DNA of 64,000 nucleotides, taken from Streptomyces sp. RKAG293 (lineage in GTDB: Bacteria > Actinomycetota > Actinomycetes > Streptomycetales > Streptomycetaceae). Below are positions 53,314 to 62,168 of the stretch, in pieces. The stretch is taken from positions 1,928,501 through 1,992,500 of the forward strand of contig NZ_JAJOZB010000001.1 in assembly GCF_023701745.1 (NCBI RefSeq). Direction: 5' to 3'. Made by a program: the position numbers and the translations under genes. The notes under the pieces were generated by a model. It had not been told where the DNA came from and searched no databases. It was given only the letters and a program-made list of their open reading frames with translations. Each line of letters begins with the position of its first letter. Position 1 is the stretch's first letter.

Positions 53314-55131
53314 TCACGCGGTCTTGGCGAACTCGGCGGTGGAGAGCCGCTCGTCGCGGCGGACCAGTGCCGCGTAGCGGCCGTCGCGTGCCAGCAGCTC
53401 GTCGTGGGTGCCGCGTTCGGCGATCCGGCCCGCGTCGAGGACCACGATCTCGTCGGCGTCGCGGACGGTGGAGAGCCGGTGGGCGATGGTGATGGTGGTG
53501 CGGCCGGCGGACAGCGCGTCGATGGCTTCCTGGACGGCCTGTTCTGTGCGGGTGTCGAGCGCGCTGGTGGCCTCGTCCAGGATGAGGACCGGCGGGTCGC
53601 GCAGGATCGTGCGCGCGATGGCCAGCCGCTGCTTCTCGCCGCCGGAGAAGCGGTAGCCGCGTTCGCCGACGAGAGTGTCGTAGCCGTCGGGGAGACCGGC
53701 GATGTGGTCGTGGATCTGGGCGGCCTTCGCGGCGGCGACGATGTCCTCGTCGGTCGCGTCGGGCTTGGCGAAGCGCAGGTTCTCGGCGACCGAGGCGTGG
53801 AAGAGGTAGGTCTCCTGGGCGACGACGCCGACCGATTCGGCGAGCGTGTCGAAGGCGAGGTCGCGGACGTCGACACCGTCGATCGTCACCCGGCCGCCCG
53901 TCACGTCGTAGAGCCGGGGCACCAGATAGCTGAGCGTGCTCTTGCCGGAACCCGTCGAACCGACGATGGCCAGGCTGCCGCCGGCCGGTACGGCGAGGTC
54001 GATGCCGTGCAGCGTGCGGGGGGCGCCGGAGGGGTCGTACGAGAAGTCGACGTTCTCGAAGCGGACGTCGCCGCGGGCGCGGTCCATCCGGACCGGGTCG
54101 GCGCGCTCGGTGATGTCGACGGGCAGGTCGAGGTATTCGAAGATGCGCTGGAAGAGCGCCAGCGAGGTCTGCACCTGGACACCGGTCGACAGCAGGCTCA
54201 CGGTCGGGCGGAACAGGCCCTGCTGGAGCGAGACGAAGGCGACGAGGGTACCGATGGAGATGGCGGGCCCGCCGTTGCTCATGGTCAGGCCGGCGGCCCA
54301 GTACAGCAGCGCGGGCATGGCGGCCATGACGATGCCGATGGTGGACATCCGCCACCGTCCGGCCATGTTGGAGCGCACTTCGAGGTCGACCAGCTGCTCG
54401 GACTCGTCGGAGAAGGAGCGGGTCAGTGAGTCGGAGCGGCCCATCGTGCGGCCGAGCAGGATGCCGCTGACGGAGAGCGACTCGGTGACGATGGCCGACA
54501 TGGAGGCCATCTGCTTCTGCCGCTGGGTGGTGATCTTCTTGCGCTCACGGCCGACCCGGCGGCTGATCCACACGAAGACCGGGAGCAGCAGCAGCGAGAC
54601 GATCGTCAGCCGCCAGTCCAGGGCGAGCATCGCGACCACGGAGGCGATGACGGCGGTGAGGTTGGAGACCAGCGAGGTCGCGGTGGACGTCACGGTCGCC
54701 TGCATGCCGCCGATGTCGTTGGCGATACGGGACTGCACCTCGCCGGTGCGGGTCCTGGTGAAGAAGGCGAGCGACATGCGCTGCAGCTGCTCGTAGACCG
54801 AGGTGCGCAGATCGTGCATGACGCGCTGGCCGACGGTGGTCGAGATCAGGGTCTGCAGCACGCCGAAGACGCTGGTGACGACGGCGGTGGCGATCATGCC
54901 GAGGGCGAGCAGGCTGAGCAGCCCGGTGCGGCCCTGCGGGATCGCGGTGTCCAGGATCGCCTTCAGCAGGAAGGGCGAGGCGACCGAGACGAGGGAGGAG
55001 AGGGCGACCAGCACGCCCACGAAGGCGAGCTTGCCGCGGTAGGGACGGAAGAGCCGCACGATGCGGCGTACGTCGGTGGGTGTGTCGGGGTCCTTGGGCG
55101 GTGGCGTCCACCGTGTTTTGTCGGGGTGCAA
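53314..55131 (-). CDS. ABC exporter, fused membrane and ATPase domains
   Basis: This 605-residue half-exporter has six membrane helices (about residues 35-330) and a C-terminal ATPase with Walker A GSTGSGKSTLSYLV, signature RFSGGEKQRLAIARTI, Walker B PVLILDEATSALD and switch His IAHRLSTVRD, so both halves of its ATP site are intact and a homodimer is likely. It resembles multidrug/lipid exporters of the MsbA type. The TTG at 55131 is chosen because GAGGAG lies 4 bases upstream; a GTG 23 codons earlier has no ribosome site. It is divergent from a MarR gene across a perfect 13-bp dyad, so MarR-controlled drug export is inferred. Confidence 0.9.
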   Translation of the reverse strand: MHPDKTRWTPPPKDPDTPTDVRRIVRLFRPYRGKLAFVGVLVALSSLVSVASPFLLKAILDTAIPQGRTGLLSLLALGMIATAVVTSVFGVLQTLISTTVGQRVMHDLRTSVYEQLQRMSLAFFTRTRTGEVQSRIANDIGGMQATVTSTATSLVSNLTAVIASVVAMLALDWRLTIVSLLLLPVFVWISRRVGRERKKITTQRQKQMASMSAIVTESLSVSGILLGRTMGRSDSLTRSFSDESEQLVDLEVRSNMAGRWRMSTIGIVMAAMPALLYWAAGLTMSNGGPAISIGTLVAFVSLQQGLFRPTVSLLSTGVQVQTSLALFQRIFEYLDLPVDITERADPVRMDRARGDVRFENVDFSYDPSGAPRTLHGIDLAVPAGGSLAIVGSTGSGKSTLSYLVPRLYDVTGGRVTIDGVDVRDLAFDTLAESVGVVAQETYLFHASVAENLRFAKPDATDEDIVAAAKAAQIHDHIAGLPDGYDTLVGERGYRFSGGEKQRLAIARTILRDPPVLILDEATSALDTRTEQAVQEAIDALSAGRTTITIAHRLSTVRDADEIVVLDAGRIAERGTHDELLARDGRYAALVRRDERLSTAEFAKTA

Positions 55132-55225
55132 AGGGCTCCTCGGGAGGTTGCTGGAGGTCGGCTGCCGGTACGGCCGGCGGTGTCGGAACCGTGGCCGCAC
55201 AGGACAGCCGGGGCGACTTTAGGAG

Positions 55226-55262
55226 TGTAAGTCATTGTTACCTATGTTCACAATGACTTACA
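55226..55262. promoter_or_regulatory. MarR operator between the ABC exporter and MarR genes
   Basis: TGTAAGTCATTGT (55226-55238) and its exact complement ACAATGACTTACA (55250-55262) enclose an 11-base spacer. The 13-bp arms are perfect. The dyad lies 18 bases before the MarR start and about 95 bases before the exporter start, in the right place to repress both. Confidence 0.8.
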
Positions 55263-55280
55263 TCCTGATATCCTTGGGCC

Positions 55281-55781
55281 ATGGATCCCCGCACCACCAC
55301 CGCGCCAGAACCCGCCGTCGAGACGGCGGCGGAGTCAGCCGCCGCCGAGACCACCGGCCGGCTCGCCGACCAGCTGCTCCAACTGACCAAGCGGCTCCAC
55401 CGGGCCCAGCGCCGGCACCTGGAGCCGCTCGGCATCACCCCGGCCCAGTCCCGGCTGCTGCGGACCGTCGCGCACAGTGAGGCACCGCCGCGGATGGCCG
55501 ACCTGGCCCGGCGGCTGGACGTCGTGCCGCGTGCGGTGACGACGCTGGTGGACGCGCTGGAGGCGCACGAGCTGGTGCGCAGGATTCCCGACCCCGCCAG
55601 CCGCCGGGTGATCCGCATCGAGCTGACCGAGGCCGGCGGCGCTACGCTGCACCGGCTGCGGCTGGCCCGCCGGGCCGCCGCCGAGGACCTCCTCGCCCCG
55701 CTGGACGACACCCAGCGCGAGGCGCTGACCGCGCTGCTCGCCACCCTGGACGCGGCGGCGCCCCCTCGGCAGCGCTGCTGA
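55281..55781 (+). CDS. MarR family transcriptional regulator
   Basis: This 166-residue protein has the MarR winged helix: LGITPAQSRLLRTVAHSE, RMADLARRLDVVPRAVTTLV as recognition helix region, and the wing RRIPDPASRRVIRIELTEAG. Flanking helices for dimerisation are present. The first 25 residues are Ala/Glu/Thr-rich and poorly ordered. It is divergent from the ABC exporter and probably represses both genes through the 13-bp dyad. A terminator hairpin spans its stop codon. Confidence 0.9.
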   Translation: MDPRTTTAPEPAVETAAESAAAETTGRLADQLLQLTKRLHRAQRRHLEPLGITPAQSRLLRTVAHSEAPPRMADLARRLDVVPRAVTTLVDALEAHELVRRIPDPASRRVIRIELTEAGGATLHRLRLARRAAAEDLLAPLDDTQREALTALLATLDAAAPPRQRC

Positions 55782-55799
55782 AGCGCGCCCGAGGGGGCG
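55759..55799 (+). terminator. Terminator spanning the MarR stop codon
   Basis: CGCCCCCTCGG (55759-55769) pairs perfectly with CCGAGGGGGCG (55789-55799). The stop codon lies in the 19-base loop, so the left arm is coding sequence. Confidence 0.6.
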
Positions 55800-55863
55800 T
55801 CGTGGTGGAACTCACCCGGCGGCGTTCCCTCCGCCGGGAGGGACCGCGAACCGCCGGCGACCG

Positions 55864-56310
55864 TTAGCGCTGGGAGGGCATGCGGTGGCCGGCGCCGTTC
55901 TCGGAGGGCGTCTGCTGGACCTCCGCGGTGCAGGCGCTGCACCGGCGGGCGGCCTGGGGTATCGGGGTCAGGCACTCCGGGCACTCACGCATCGGAGCCG
56001 CGGCGGCCTTCGGGAAGAACCGCTCCTGCATCCGGTTCATCGGCAGGATGACCAGGAAGTAGATCACCGAGGCGACGATCACGAAGCTGATCGTCGCGTC
56101 GATGAAGGCGCCGTACGGGAAGGTCACTCCGGAGACGGTGAACGCCTTGCGGGAGTAGTCGCCGGAAGCTCCCGACATGAGCCCGACGATCGGGGTCAGG
56201 AACGCCTTCACGAAGCCGCTGACCAGCGCGGTGAAGGCCGCACCGACCACGATGCCGACCGCGAGTTCGACGACGTTGCCGCGTAGCAGGAACGTACGAA
56301 AGCCCTTCAT
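55864..56310 (-). CDS. mscL: Large-conductance mechanosensitive channel MscL with zinc ribbon
   Basis: This 148-residue protein opens under membrane tension to release solutes. The pore helix FLLRGNVVELAVGIVVGAAF TALV and the second helix FIDATISFVIVASVIYFLVI are intact. The C-terminal part differs from the standard helical bundle: after FFPKAAAAPM comes CPECLTPIPQAARRCSACTA, a CxxC-x9-CxxC zinc-ribbon pattern, and a polar tail. Whether zinc gates or stabilises the channel is unknown. It stands alone between the MarR and amylase genes. Confidence 0.9.
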   Translation of the reverse strand: MKGFRTFLLRGNVVELAVGIVVGAAFTALVSGFVKAFLTPIVGLMSGASGDYSRKAFTVSGVTFPYGAFIDATISFVIVASVIYFLVILPMNRMQERFFPKAAAAPMRECPECLTPIPQAARRCSACTAEVQQTPSENGAGHRMPSQR

Positions 56311-56384
56311 AACTCAGGAATCCCCTCTGTGATCACGAAACTGGAATGTGCCAGTCTCCCCTGATCCTGGCCGCCCGCCCACCA

Positions 56385-58187
56385 TCACCCGCGCCAGTTG
56401 TCGCCGAGTGACACCTTTCCGCTCGCGGGCACCGTGGCGGTCCGGTTGGCGCCGGTCTCCCAGGTCGCGTTCCCGGCGGCGTCCTTGCGTAGGTACTTGT
56501 ACTCGAAGGACGTGCCGGCGCCCATCGCGACGTCGAGCTTCCACACCGGGTACGCGGCGGACGAGAGCAGCAGGGCCTTGCCGGTGTCCCAGTTCCCGAG
56601 GGTGGCGTTGTTGCCGGTGACGTAGATGTTCTGGCCGGGCGTGGTCGTGGCGTTCACCGCGAAGGACGCGCCGGAGGCCGGGTCGGTGGTCCCCCCACCG
56701 CCCGTGCCGCCGCCGGCGCAGGTCGCCCCCGTGTAGAGCGCCACGGCGTCGTTGGAGCCGATGGTGGCCGTGAACCGGCCGTCGGGGCCGACGGTGTAGC
56801 TGGTCCCGGAGTGCTGGACGTCGCAGTAGCTGCCCGCCGGCAGTGACGTGGCGTAGCTCTGGGTGAGCGCGCCACTCTCATGGTTGATCGCGACGAAGCC
56901 CTTGCTGCCGCGGCCGAACGCGATGGCGTTGTTCCCGTTGGACCACCAGTTGGTCACCGCGGTGCCGGAGACGGCGTTGCGGAAGCCGACCATGCCGGCG
57001 ATCTGCGGCCAGGCGTGCTGGCACTTCCATCCGTCGGCGTAGCAGGCGTTGACAGTGCCGCCGTTGGGCGGGCCGGCGTCGTTGTCCGAGAACTCGTAGC
57101 CGGAGTAGACGTTCGGCGAGCCGTAGGGCCAGGCCAGCAGGTAGACGTTGGCGAGGGTGTAGGTGGCGCCCGCCTTGTAGTTGAGGGTCGAGCCGTTGCG
57201 CTCGGTGTCCCAGTTGTCGGTGAAGGTCCGTGCGTTGGCGCTGGGCAGATAGCCCCAGGAGACGCCCCAGTTGCTCAGGGACGACAGCTTCTCGCTGGTG
57301 AAGATCCGCTTGAGGTCGGTGGCGGCGCGGAACTCGTCCACGTCCCCGGTGCCGGTGTACTCGCCCGGCTGCACCGCCTCGCCGGCCCCGTAGATGACCT
57401 CCTGCGCCCAGTAGACGCCCGGGTTGCTGAGCTTGGACTTGATGGCGGCGAGGTCGCCGGCGGCGATGTGCTTGGCCGCGTCGATCCGGAAGCCGTCGGC
57501 GCCCAGCGAGATCAGGTTGTTGAGATAGCCGGCGATCGTCGAACGGACGTAGTCGCTGCCGGTGTTGAGATCCGCGAGCCCGACGAGCTCGCAGTTCTGG
57601 ACGTTGTTCCGGTCGGCGTAGTTGGTGATGTTGCCGCGGCAGGTGTGGAAGTCCTGGTCCTGGTAGTAGCCGGGGTAGTTGTACTTCGAGTAGTTCGTGC
57701 CGCCGGTCCCGGTGCCGGAGCCGGCCGCCATGTGGTTGATCACCGCGTCGGCGATGACCTTGACGCCCGCGGCGTGGCAGGTCGCCACCATGTGCTGGAA
57801 CGCGCTGCTGTCACCGAGCCGTCCGGCGATCTTGTAGCTGACCGGCTGGTACGAGGTCCACCACTGGGCGCCCTGGATCTGCTCCTGGGCCGGAGAGACC
57901 TCCACGAAGCCGTAGCCGGCCGGACCGAGGGTGTCGGTGCACGCCTTGGCGACGGAGTCGAAGCGCCACTCGAAGAGGGTGGCGGTGACGTCCTTGCCGC
58001 CCGGCGGGGTCGCCTGCGCCGGCTGCTGGGCGGCGACGGTGAGGCCGGTCGCGGCGAGCAGCGCGGCGAGCGCGCCGCGCAGGGCCCGGGATCTGCGGGA
58101 GTTCCGGGGACGCGGGGATGACGGGGATACCAGGGATGAAGGGGATGGCAGGGGTGTTCGGGGTACCCGGGATGTGCGGGATCGCAT
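56385..58187 (-). CDS. Secreted alpha-amylase (GH13) with CBM20
   Basis: This 600-residue enzyme degrades starch outside the cell. It has a long signal region (basic start, hydrophobic [22 protein letters not shown]). The GH13 barrel carries [19 protein letters not shown] (nucleophile Asp), [11 protein letters not shown] (acid/base Glu) and [12 protein letters not shown]. The C-terminal module from about residue 505 is a starch-binding CBM20 ([38 protein letters not shown]). ATG at 58187 has GGAGGAG six bases upstream. TTTCA-n9-TGAAA at 58340-58358 in the promoter region is a possible regulator site. The next gene upstream encodes another secreted protein. Confidence 0.95.
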   Translation of the reverse strand: MRSRTSRVPRTPLPSPSSLVSPSSPRPRNSRRSRALRGALAALLAATGLTVAAQQPAQATPPGGKDVTATLFEWRFDSVAKACTDTLGPAGYGFVEVSPAQEQIQGAQWWTSYQPVSYKIAGRLGDSSAFQHMVATCHAAGVKVIADAVINHMAAGSGTGTGGTNYSKYNYPGYYQDQDFHTCRGNITNYADRNNVQNCELVGLADLNTGSDYVRSTIAGYLNNLISLGADGFRIDAAKHIAAGDLAAIKSKLSNPGVYWAQEVIYGAGEAVQPGEYTGTGDVDEFRAATDLKRIFTSEKLSSLSNWGVSWGYLPSANARTFTDNWDTERNGSTLNYKAGATYTLANVYLLAWPYGSPNVYSGYEFSDNDAGPPNGGTVNACYADGWKCQHAWPQIAGMVGFRNAVSGTAVTNWWSNGNNAIAFGRGSKGFVAINHESGALTQSYATSLPAGSYCDVQHSGTSYTVGPDGRFTATIGSNDAVALYTGATCAGGGTGGGGTTDPASGASFAVNATTTPGQNIYVTGNNATLGNWDTGKALLLSSAAYPVWKLDVAMGAGTSFEYKYLRKDAAGNATWETGANRTATVPASGKVSLGDNWRG

Positions 58188-58386
58188 GAGCGGCTCCTCC
58201 GGAGTGCGGACACAGCTGTGCCCTCGAAGGCAGCCCGCGCCAAGCCGCCGGGTGGGGGTGCGGAACCCCGCGTCCCACGGGGTTCCGCCGAGAGCTTCCC
58301 GCCGTGGCTGTGAGCACGTCAAGAGACCGGTGGAAACATTTTCAACTACTTGCTGAAACCTCTTCCAGATGCCCGCGGACGCCGGT

Positions 58387-60063
58387 TCAGCGCAGCGTGC
58401 GGTCCTCCGTCAGCGCGCCCTGCGCGGTCGCGATCCGGCGGTCGTAGCAACCGCCGGGACCTTCGGGAGCACCGGGACCGTCGGAGCCGAGTATCCGGTA
58501 GTGCTCGGACGAGGTGCCGGTGGCGTGCCGCTGCTCGCGCGGCACATTGAGGGTGAACGACGCGTCGCCCTGGTAGACGTCGTCCAGCAGCGACCGGCCT
58601 ACGGTCCGGCCCCCGCGTGTCACGACGGTGTCGGCGCGGTCGCCGAGCAGCATCACCGTACGCAGCCGGTCGGCCGCGCCGACCGACGTACGGCCGTCCA
58701 TCGTGTACGCACGGCGCACCGCGGTGCTGGCGGCCGGGCCGCGGCCGGCCGTGGTCACCGTCGCGTCGTCGGTCCACCGCGCGGTGAGCGCGTCGGTGCT
58801 CTCGTCGGCGTTCCACCGGTGGGTGGAGGTGGCGGACAGCGCGCGGCGGACGGTGGTGGCGACGCGGCCGTGCGACGTGTCGACATAGCCGGAGACCGTC
58901 AGGCTGTGGCTGCCGGTCGCGTCCAGGGCGCGTTCGTCCCCGGGCACGTAGGACGTCGAGGTAGCCGGGATGCCCTCCTGGTGCGCGGTCAGCGCGCCCG
59001 GCACATGAGCGCGGTGCTCGTCCTGCCAGACCAGCACGTTCGTCGGCACGCTCCAGCCGCTCTGGCCCGCGGGCACGCCCAGCACCGAGACCTCGACGCG
59101 GTGCGCCTTCCCGTCGTTGAGCAGGCCCGCGTACGGCGTCAGGTCGTACTCGACGGGCTTGACGTCGAAGGCGCGCGGGCCCGGGATCACGTACCAGAGG
59201 AAGGGGTTCGACCAGCCGCCGGTCCACACGGTCGGGAACGGCGCGGCGATGCCCGCCAGCTGACCGTCCACCCGCAGCTGCACCTCCCGGTAGGGGCCAC
59301 CGGCCTGGCAGGAGTACGGCACGTCGGCGGGCACCGCCAGATACCAGAACTCCTCGCAGCCGCCACCCGATCCGGTGGCGTACACCTCGGCGACGATGCG
59401 CTCGCTGTTGCGCGGCGTGGTGAGGTCGCCGACGAGCGCCGTGCCCTCACTGTGCGAACCGGCCAGAGTCAGCACCTGGTCGGGCGCGCCTCCCGCCGGG
59501 TCCCCGCCGCCCGCTCCGCGGGCCGGGTAGAACGTCAGCGAGACCTTGACGTCGATCACGCCGGTGTACGTGTCGTCGACGACGTTGCCGATGAGCATCT
59601 CGACCGGCTGCGGGCCGCGCAGCACGGCCGCGTACCGCGTGACGTCCTTCTCGACCTTCCAGGCGATGCCCTCGGGCGACGGTTCGGGGGTCGAGGTGTC
59701 CAGCACCTCCACCCCGCCGATCCGCAGATGGCCCAGCCGGTCGTACTGCCGCCCGGCGACCTTGCCGTCCAGCCGCAGCACGACCTTGCTCCAGCGGTCA
59801 CCGCAGCCGCGCGGCGGGGTGTACGTGCTCGTGTACGGCGTGAAGTCCCTGAACTGCGCCACCACGATCTGGGTGGTGCAGGACGGGCCGCCGGGGGTCG
59901 CGATGGGCGGGGCGGCCGTCAGGGGGTCGTGCCAGTCGGTGCCGAACTCTGCCGGGGGCGCGGTGGTGGCCGCGGCCGCCGGGCCCGCGAAAAGCGCGAA
60001 CCCCACTGCCGCGGCGAGCGCCGCGAGTATCCGTCTTCCCACGCGGTGGTGCCTCCTCGTCAT
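58387..60063 (-). CDS. Secreted PNGase-A-like protein
   Basis: This 558-residue protein has a signal peptide ([22 protein letters not shown]) and then the peptide-N4-asparagine amidase A-like fold: [60 protein letters not shown], and a long beta-rich remainder with [20 protein letters not shown] and [20 protein letters not shown]. Family members release N-glycans from glycopeptides; catalytic residues are not confirmed here. ATG at 60063 ([20 protein letters not shown]) is preferred over upstream starts that add unrelated residues. It lies about 200 bases upstream of the amylase gene, on the same strand. Confidence 0.85.
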   Translation of the reverse strand: MTRRHHRVGRRILAALAAAVGFALFAGPAAAATTAPPAEFGTDWHDPLTAAPPIATPGGPSCTTQIVVAQFRDFTPYTSTYTPPRGCGDRWSKVVLRLDGKVAGRQYDRLGHLRIGGVEVLDTSTPEPSPEGIAWKVEKDVTRYAAVLRGPQPVEMLIGNVVDDTYTGVIDVKVSLTFYPARGAGGGDPAGGAPDQVLTLAGSHSEGTALVGDLTTPRNSERIVAEVYATGSGGGCEEFWYLAVPADVPYSCQAGGPYREVQLRVDGQLAGIAAPFPTVWTGGWSNPFLWYVIPGPRAFDVKPVEYDLTPYAGLLNDGKAHRVEVSVLGVPAGQSGWSVPTNVLVWQDEHRAHVPGALTAHQEGIPATSTSYVPGDERALDATGSHSLTVSGYVDTSHGRVATTVRRALSATSTHRWNADESTDALTARWTDDATVTTAGRGPAASTAVRRAYTMDGRTSVGAADRLRTVMLLGDRADTVVTRGGRTVGRSLLDDVYQGDASFTLNVPREQRHATGTSSEHYRILGSDGPGAPEGPGGCYDRRIATAQGALTEDRTLR

Positions 60064-60269
60064 GCGATGACCACGAAGTACAGCGCACAGCTTGGCCCGG
60101 TCGCGCGCCCGGCGACAGACCGCCTCGAGGGCGCGCCGGTCCCGCCGGCGACCTTGGCTCGATACCGGCCCATTCCGGGCGCGGCGGCCGTAAATCGGTT
60201 GACCCGGTACGTGTGGTGACGCGAACCTTGCACGTCTTCGCACCCCACTCCAGAGCATCTCGGGACGTC

Positions 60270-62168
60270 ATGTCGCTTCGCCAACTCCCCTTCCAGGACC
60301 CCGGTGTCCCCGACGTCAGATCGGGGTTCCGTTTCCTGCTCTGGCTGGAGAAACGCCAGCTGCGCGGGCAGCTCACGGCCGCCGCGTGGGGCACTCTGCT
60401 GATGGGCTCCATCGCGCTGTTCCCGGCCGCCGTCGGCCTGGCCGTGCAGGCGGTCGTCGACCATTCCGGCCGGCGGCTGGCGCTGTCCGGTGGGCTGATG
60501 CTGGCGCTCGGCGGACTCAGCGCGCTCGGCGACACCATGCTGCACCGCACCGCGGTGACCAACTGGATCACCGCCGCCGCCCGAGTCCAGCAGCTGCTGA
60601 GCCGCAAGACCGTCGAACTGGGCTCGGTGCTCACCCGGCAGGTCGCGGCCGGCGAGATCGTCACCGTCGGCGCGGGCGACGTCGAGAAGATCGGCTGGTT
60701 CGTGGAGGCGTTCGCCCGCTTCACCTCCGCCTTCCTCGCCACCATCGGCATCGCGGTGGCCCTCGCCTTCTACCAGCCGGAACTCGGCCTCATGGTGGCC
60801 GCCGCCATCCCCGTCCTGGCCCTCGCCGTGCTGCCGCTGCTGCCGGCGGCGACCAAGCGCGCCGACGTCCAGCGGGAGAAGGCCGGCAAGGCCACCGAGC
60901 TGGCCTCCGACACCGTCGCGGGTCTTCGGGTGCTGCGCGGTATCGGCGGCGAGGAGCTGTTCCTCGACCGGTACCGGAAGGCCTCGCAGGAGGTCCGTAC
61001 GGCCGCCGTGCACAGTGCCCGGATGTGGGCGCTGATCAGCGCCGTCCAGGTGGTCCTGCCGGGACTGCTGCTGGTGGGGGTGGCCTGGTACGGGGCGGTC
61101 CTCGCGCTGGACGGCCGGATCTCGGTCGGCGAGCTGGTGACCGTGTACGGGACCGTCGCCTTCCTGATGTTCCCGCTGCGGCACTTCGAGGAGATCGCGA
61201 TGGCGTGGTCCTTCTCCCGGCCGTCGGCGAAGCGCGCGGCGCGGGTACTGGCACTGGTGCGGGGCGTGGAGCCTGATGCGGCTCCGTCACTTACTTCAGC
61301 TCCTTCGCCTTCGCCCGGTGTGTCTCCTTCCGGTGATCTGTACGACCCGGAGACCGGTCTGCTCGCTCCGGCCGGGCGGCTGACGGCGGTCGTGTGCGGG
61401 GACCCGGACGCGGCCGGGCGGCTGGCCGACCGGCTCGGCGGGCACAGCCCGGACCGGGTGGCCGGCCAGTCCTCGGTCCTGCTGGGCGGCACGGCGCTGG
61501 ACGAGCTGCCGCTGGCGGCGGCGCGCGCCGCCGTCCTGGTGCAGGACAAGGACCCGGTGCTGCTCTCCGGCACCCTGCACGAGCTGCTCGACGTACCGTC
61601 CTCCGGCAACGTTTCCGCCACCGACGCCCTGACGGCCGCCCAGTGCGGGGACGTTCTGCAGGCGCTCGCCGAGGCCTCGGTGGACGACTCCGGTGATCCC
61701 ATGCGGACCCGGATCACCGAGCGCGGACGCTCCCTGTCGGGCGGCCAGCGCCAGCGGCTGGCCCTGGCCAGATCGCTGGTCGCGGACCCGGAGGCGCTGG
61801 TGCTGGACGAGCCGACGTCGGCTGTCGACTCGCACACCGAGGCCCGGATCGCGCGCGGCCTCAAGGAGATCAGGGCGGACCGCACCACGGTGGTGTTCAC
61901 CTCGAGCCCGCTGCTGCTCGACCGCTGCGACCTGGTGGTCTTCATCGCCGACGGTTCGGTGGCGGCCACCGGGACCCACCACGAGCTGCTGCGCGCCGAC
62001 CAGCAGTACCGCGCCGTGGTCACCCGCGAGACCGAGGAACCGGCCGGTGTGGCCGCCGTTGTGACCGGCGGCGTCACGGCCGCGGTCCCGGCCGCCGTCA
62101 GCGCTGAAGGCCCGTCCGTGGTCCCGTCCGGGGCCGCGGAGAACACCAGGATCGAGGAATCCGCATGA
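60270..62168 (+). CDS. ABC exporter subunit with degenerate Walker A
   Basis: This 632-residue protein has six membrane helices (about residues 25-310) and an ATPase domain. The signature RSLSGGQRQRLALARSL and Walker B ALVLDEPTSAVDS are intact. The Walker A is lost: the place reads TAVVCGDPDAAGRLADRLGG with no GKST. The switch His is replaced as well (VVFTSSPLLLDRC). It must work with its neighbour as a heterodimer. ATG at 60270 is preferred; a GTG at 60213 is an alternative. The C-terminal 45 residues are Ala/Val-rich. Its stop overlaps the next start (ATGA). Confidence 0.88.
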   Translation: MSLRQLPFQDPGVPDVRSGFRFLLWLEKRQLRGQLTAAAWGTLLMGSIALFPAAVGLAVQAVVDHSGRRLALSGGLMLALGGLSALGDTMLHRTAVTNWITAAARVQQLLSRKTVELGSVLTRQVAAGEIVTVGAGDVEKIGWFVEAFARFTSAFLATIGIAVALAFYQPELGLMVAAAIPVLALAVLPLLPAATKRADVQREKAGKATELASDTVAGLRVLRGIGGEELFLDRYRKASQEVRTAAVHSARMWALISAVQVVLPGLLLVGVAWYGAVLALDGRISVGELVTVYGTVAFLMFPLRHFEEIAMAWSFSRPSAKRAARVLALVRGVEPDAAPSLTSAPSPSPGVSPSGDLYDPETGLLAPAGRLTAVVCGDPDAAGRLADRLGGHSPDRVAGQSSVLLGGTALDELPLAAARAAVLVQDKDPVLLSGTLHELLDVPSSGNVSATDALTAAQCGDVLQALAEASVDDSGDPMRTRITERGRSLSGGQRQRLALARSLVADPEALVLDEPTSAVDSHTEARIARGLKEIRADRTTVVFTSSPLLLDRCDLVVFIADGSVAATGTHHELLRADQQYRAVVTRETEEPAGVAAVVTGGVTAAVPAAVSAEGPSVVPSGAAENTRIEESA

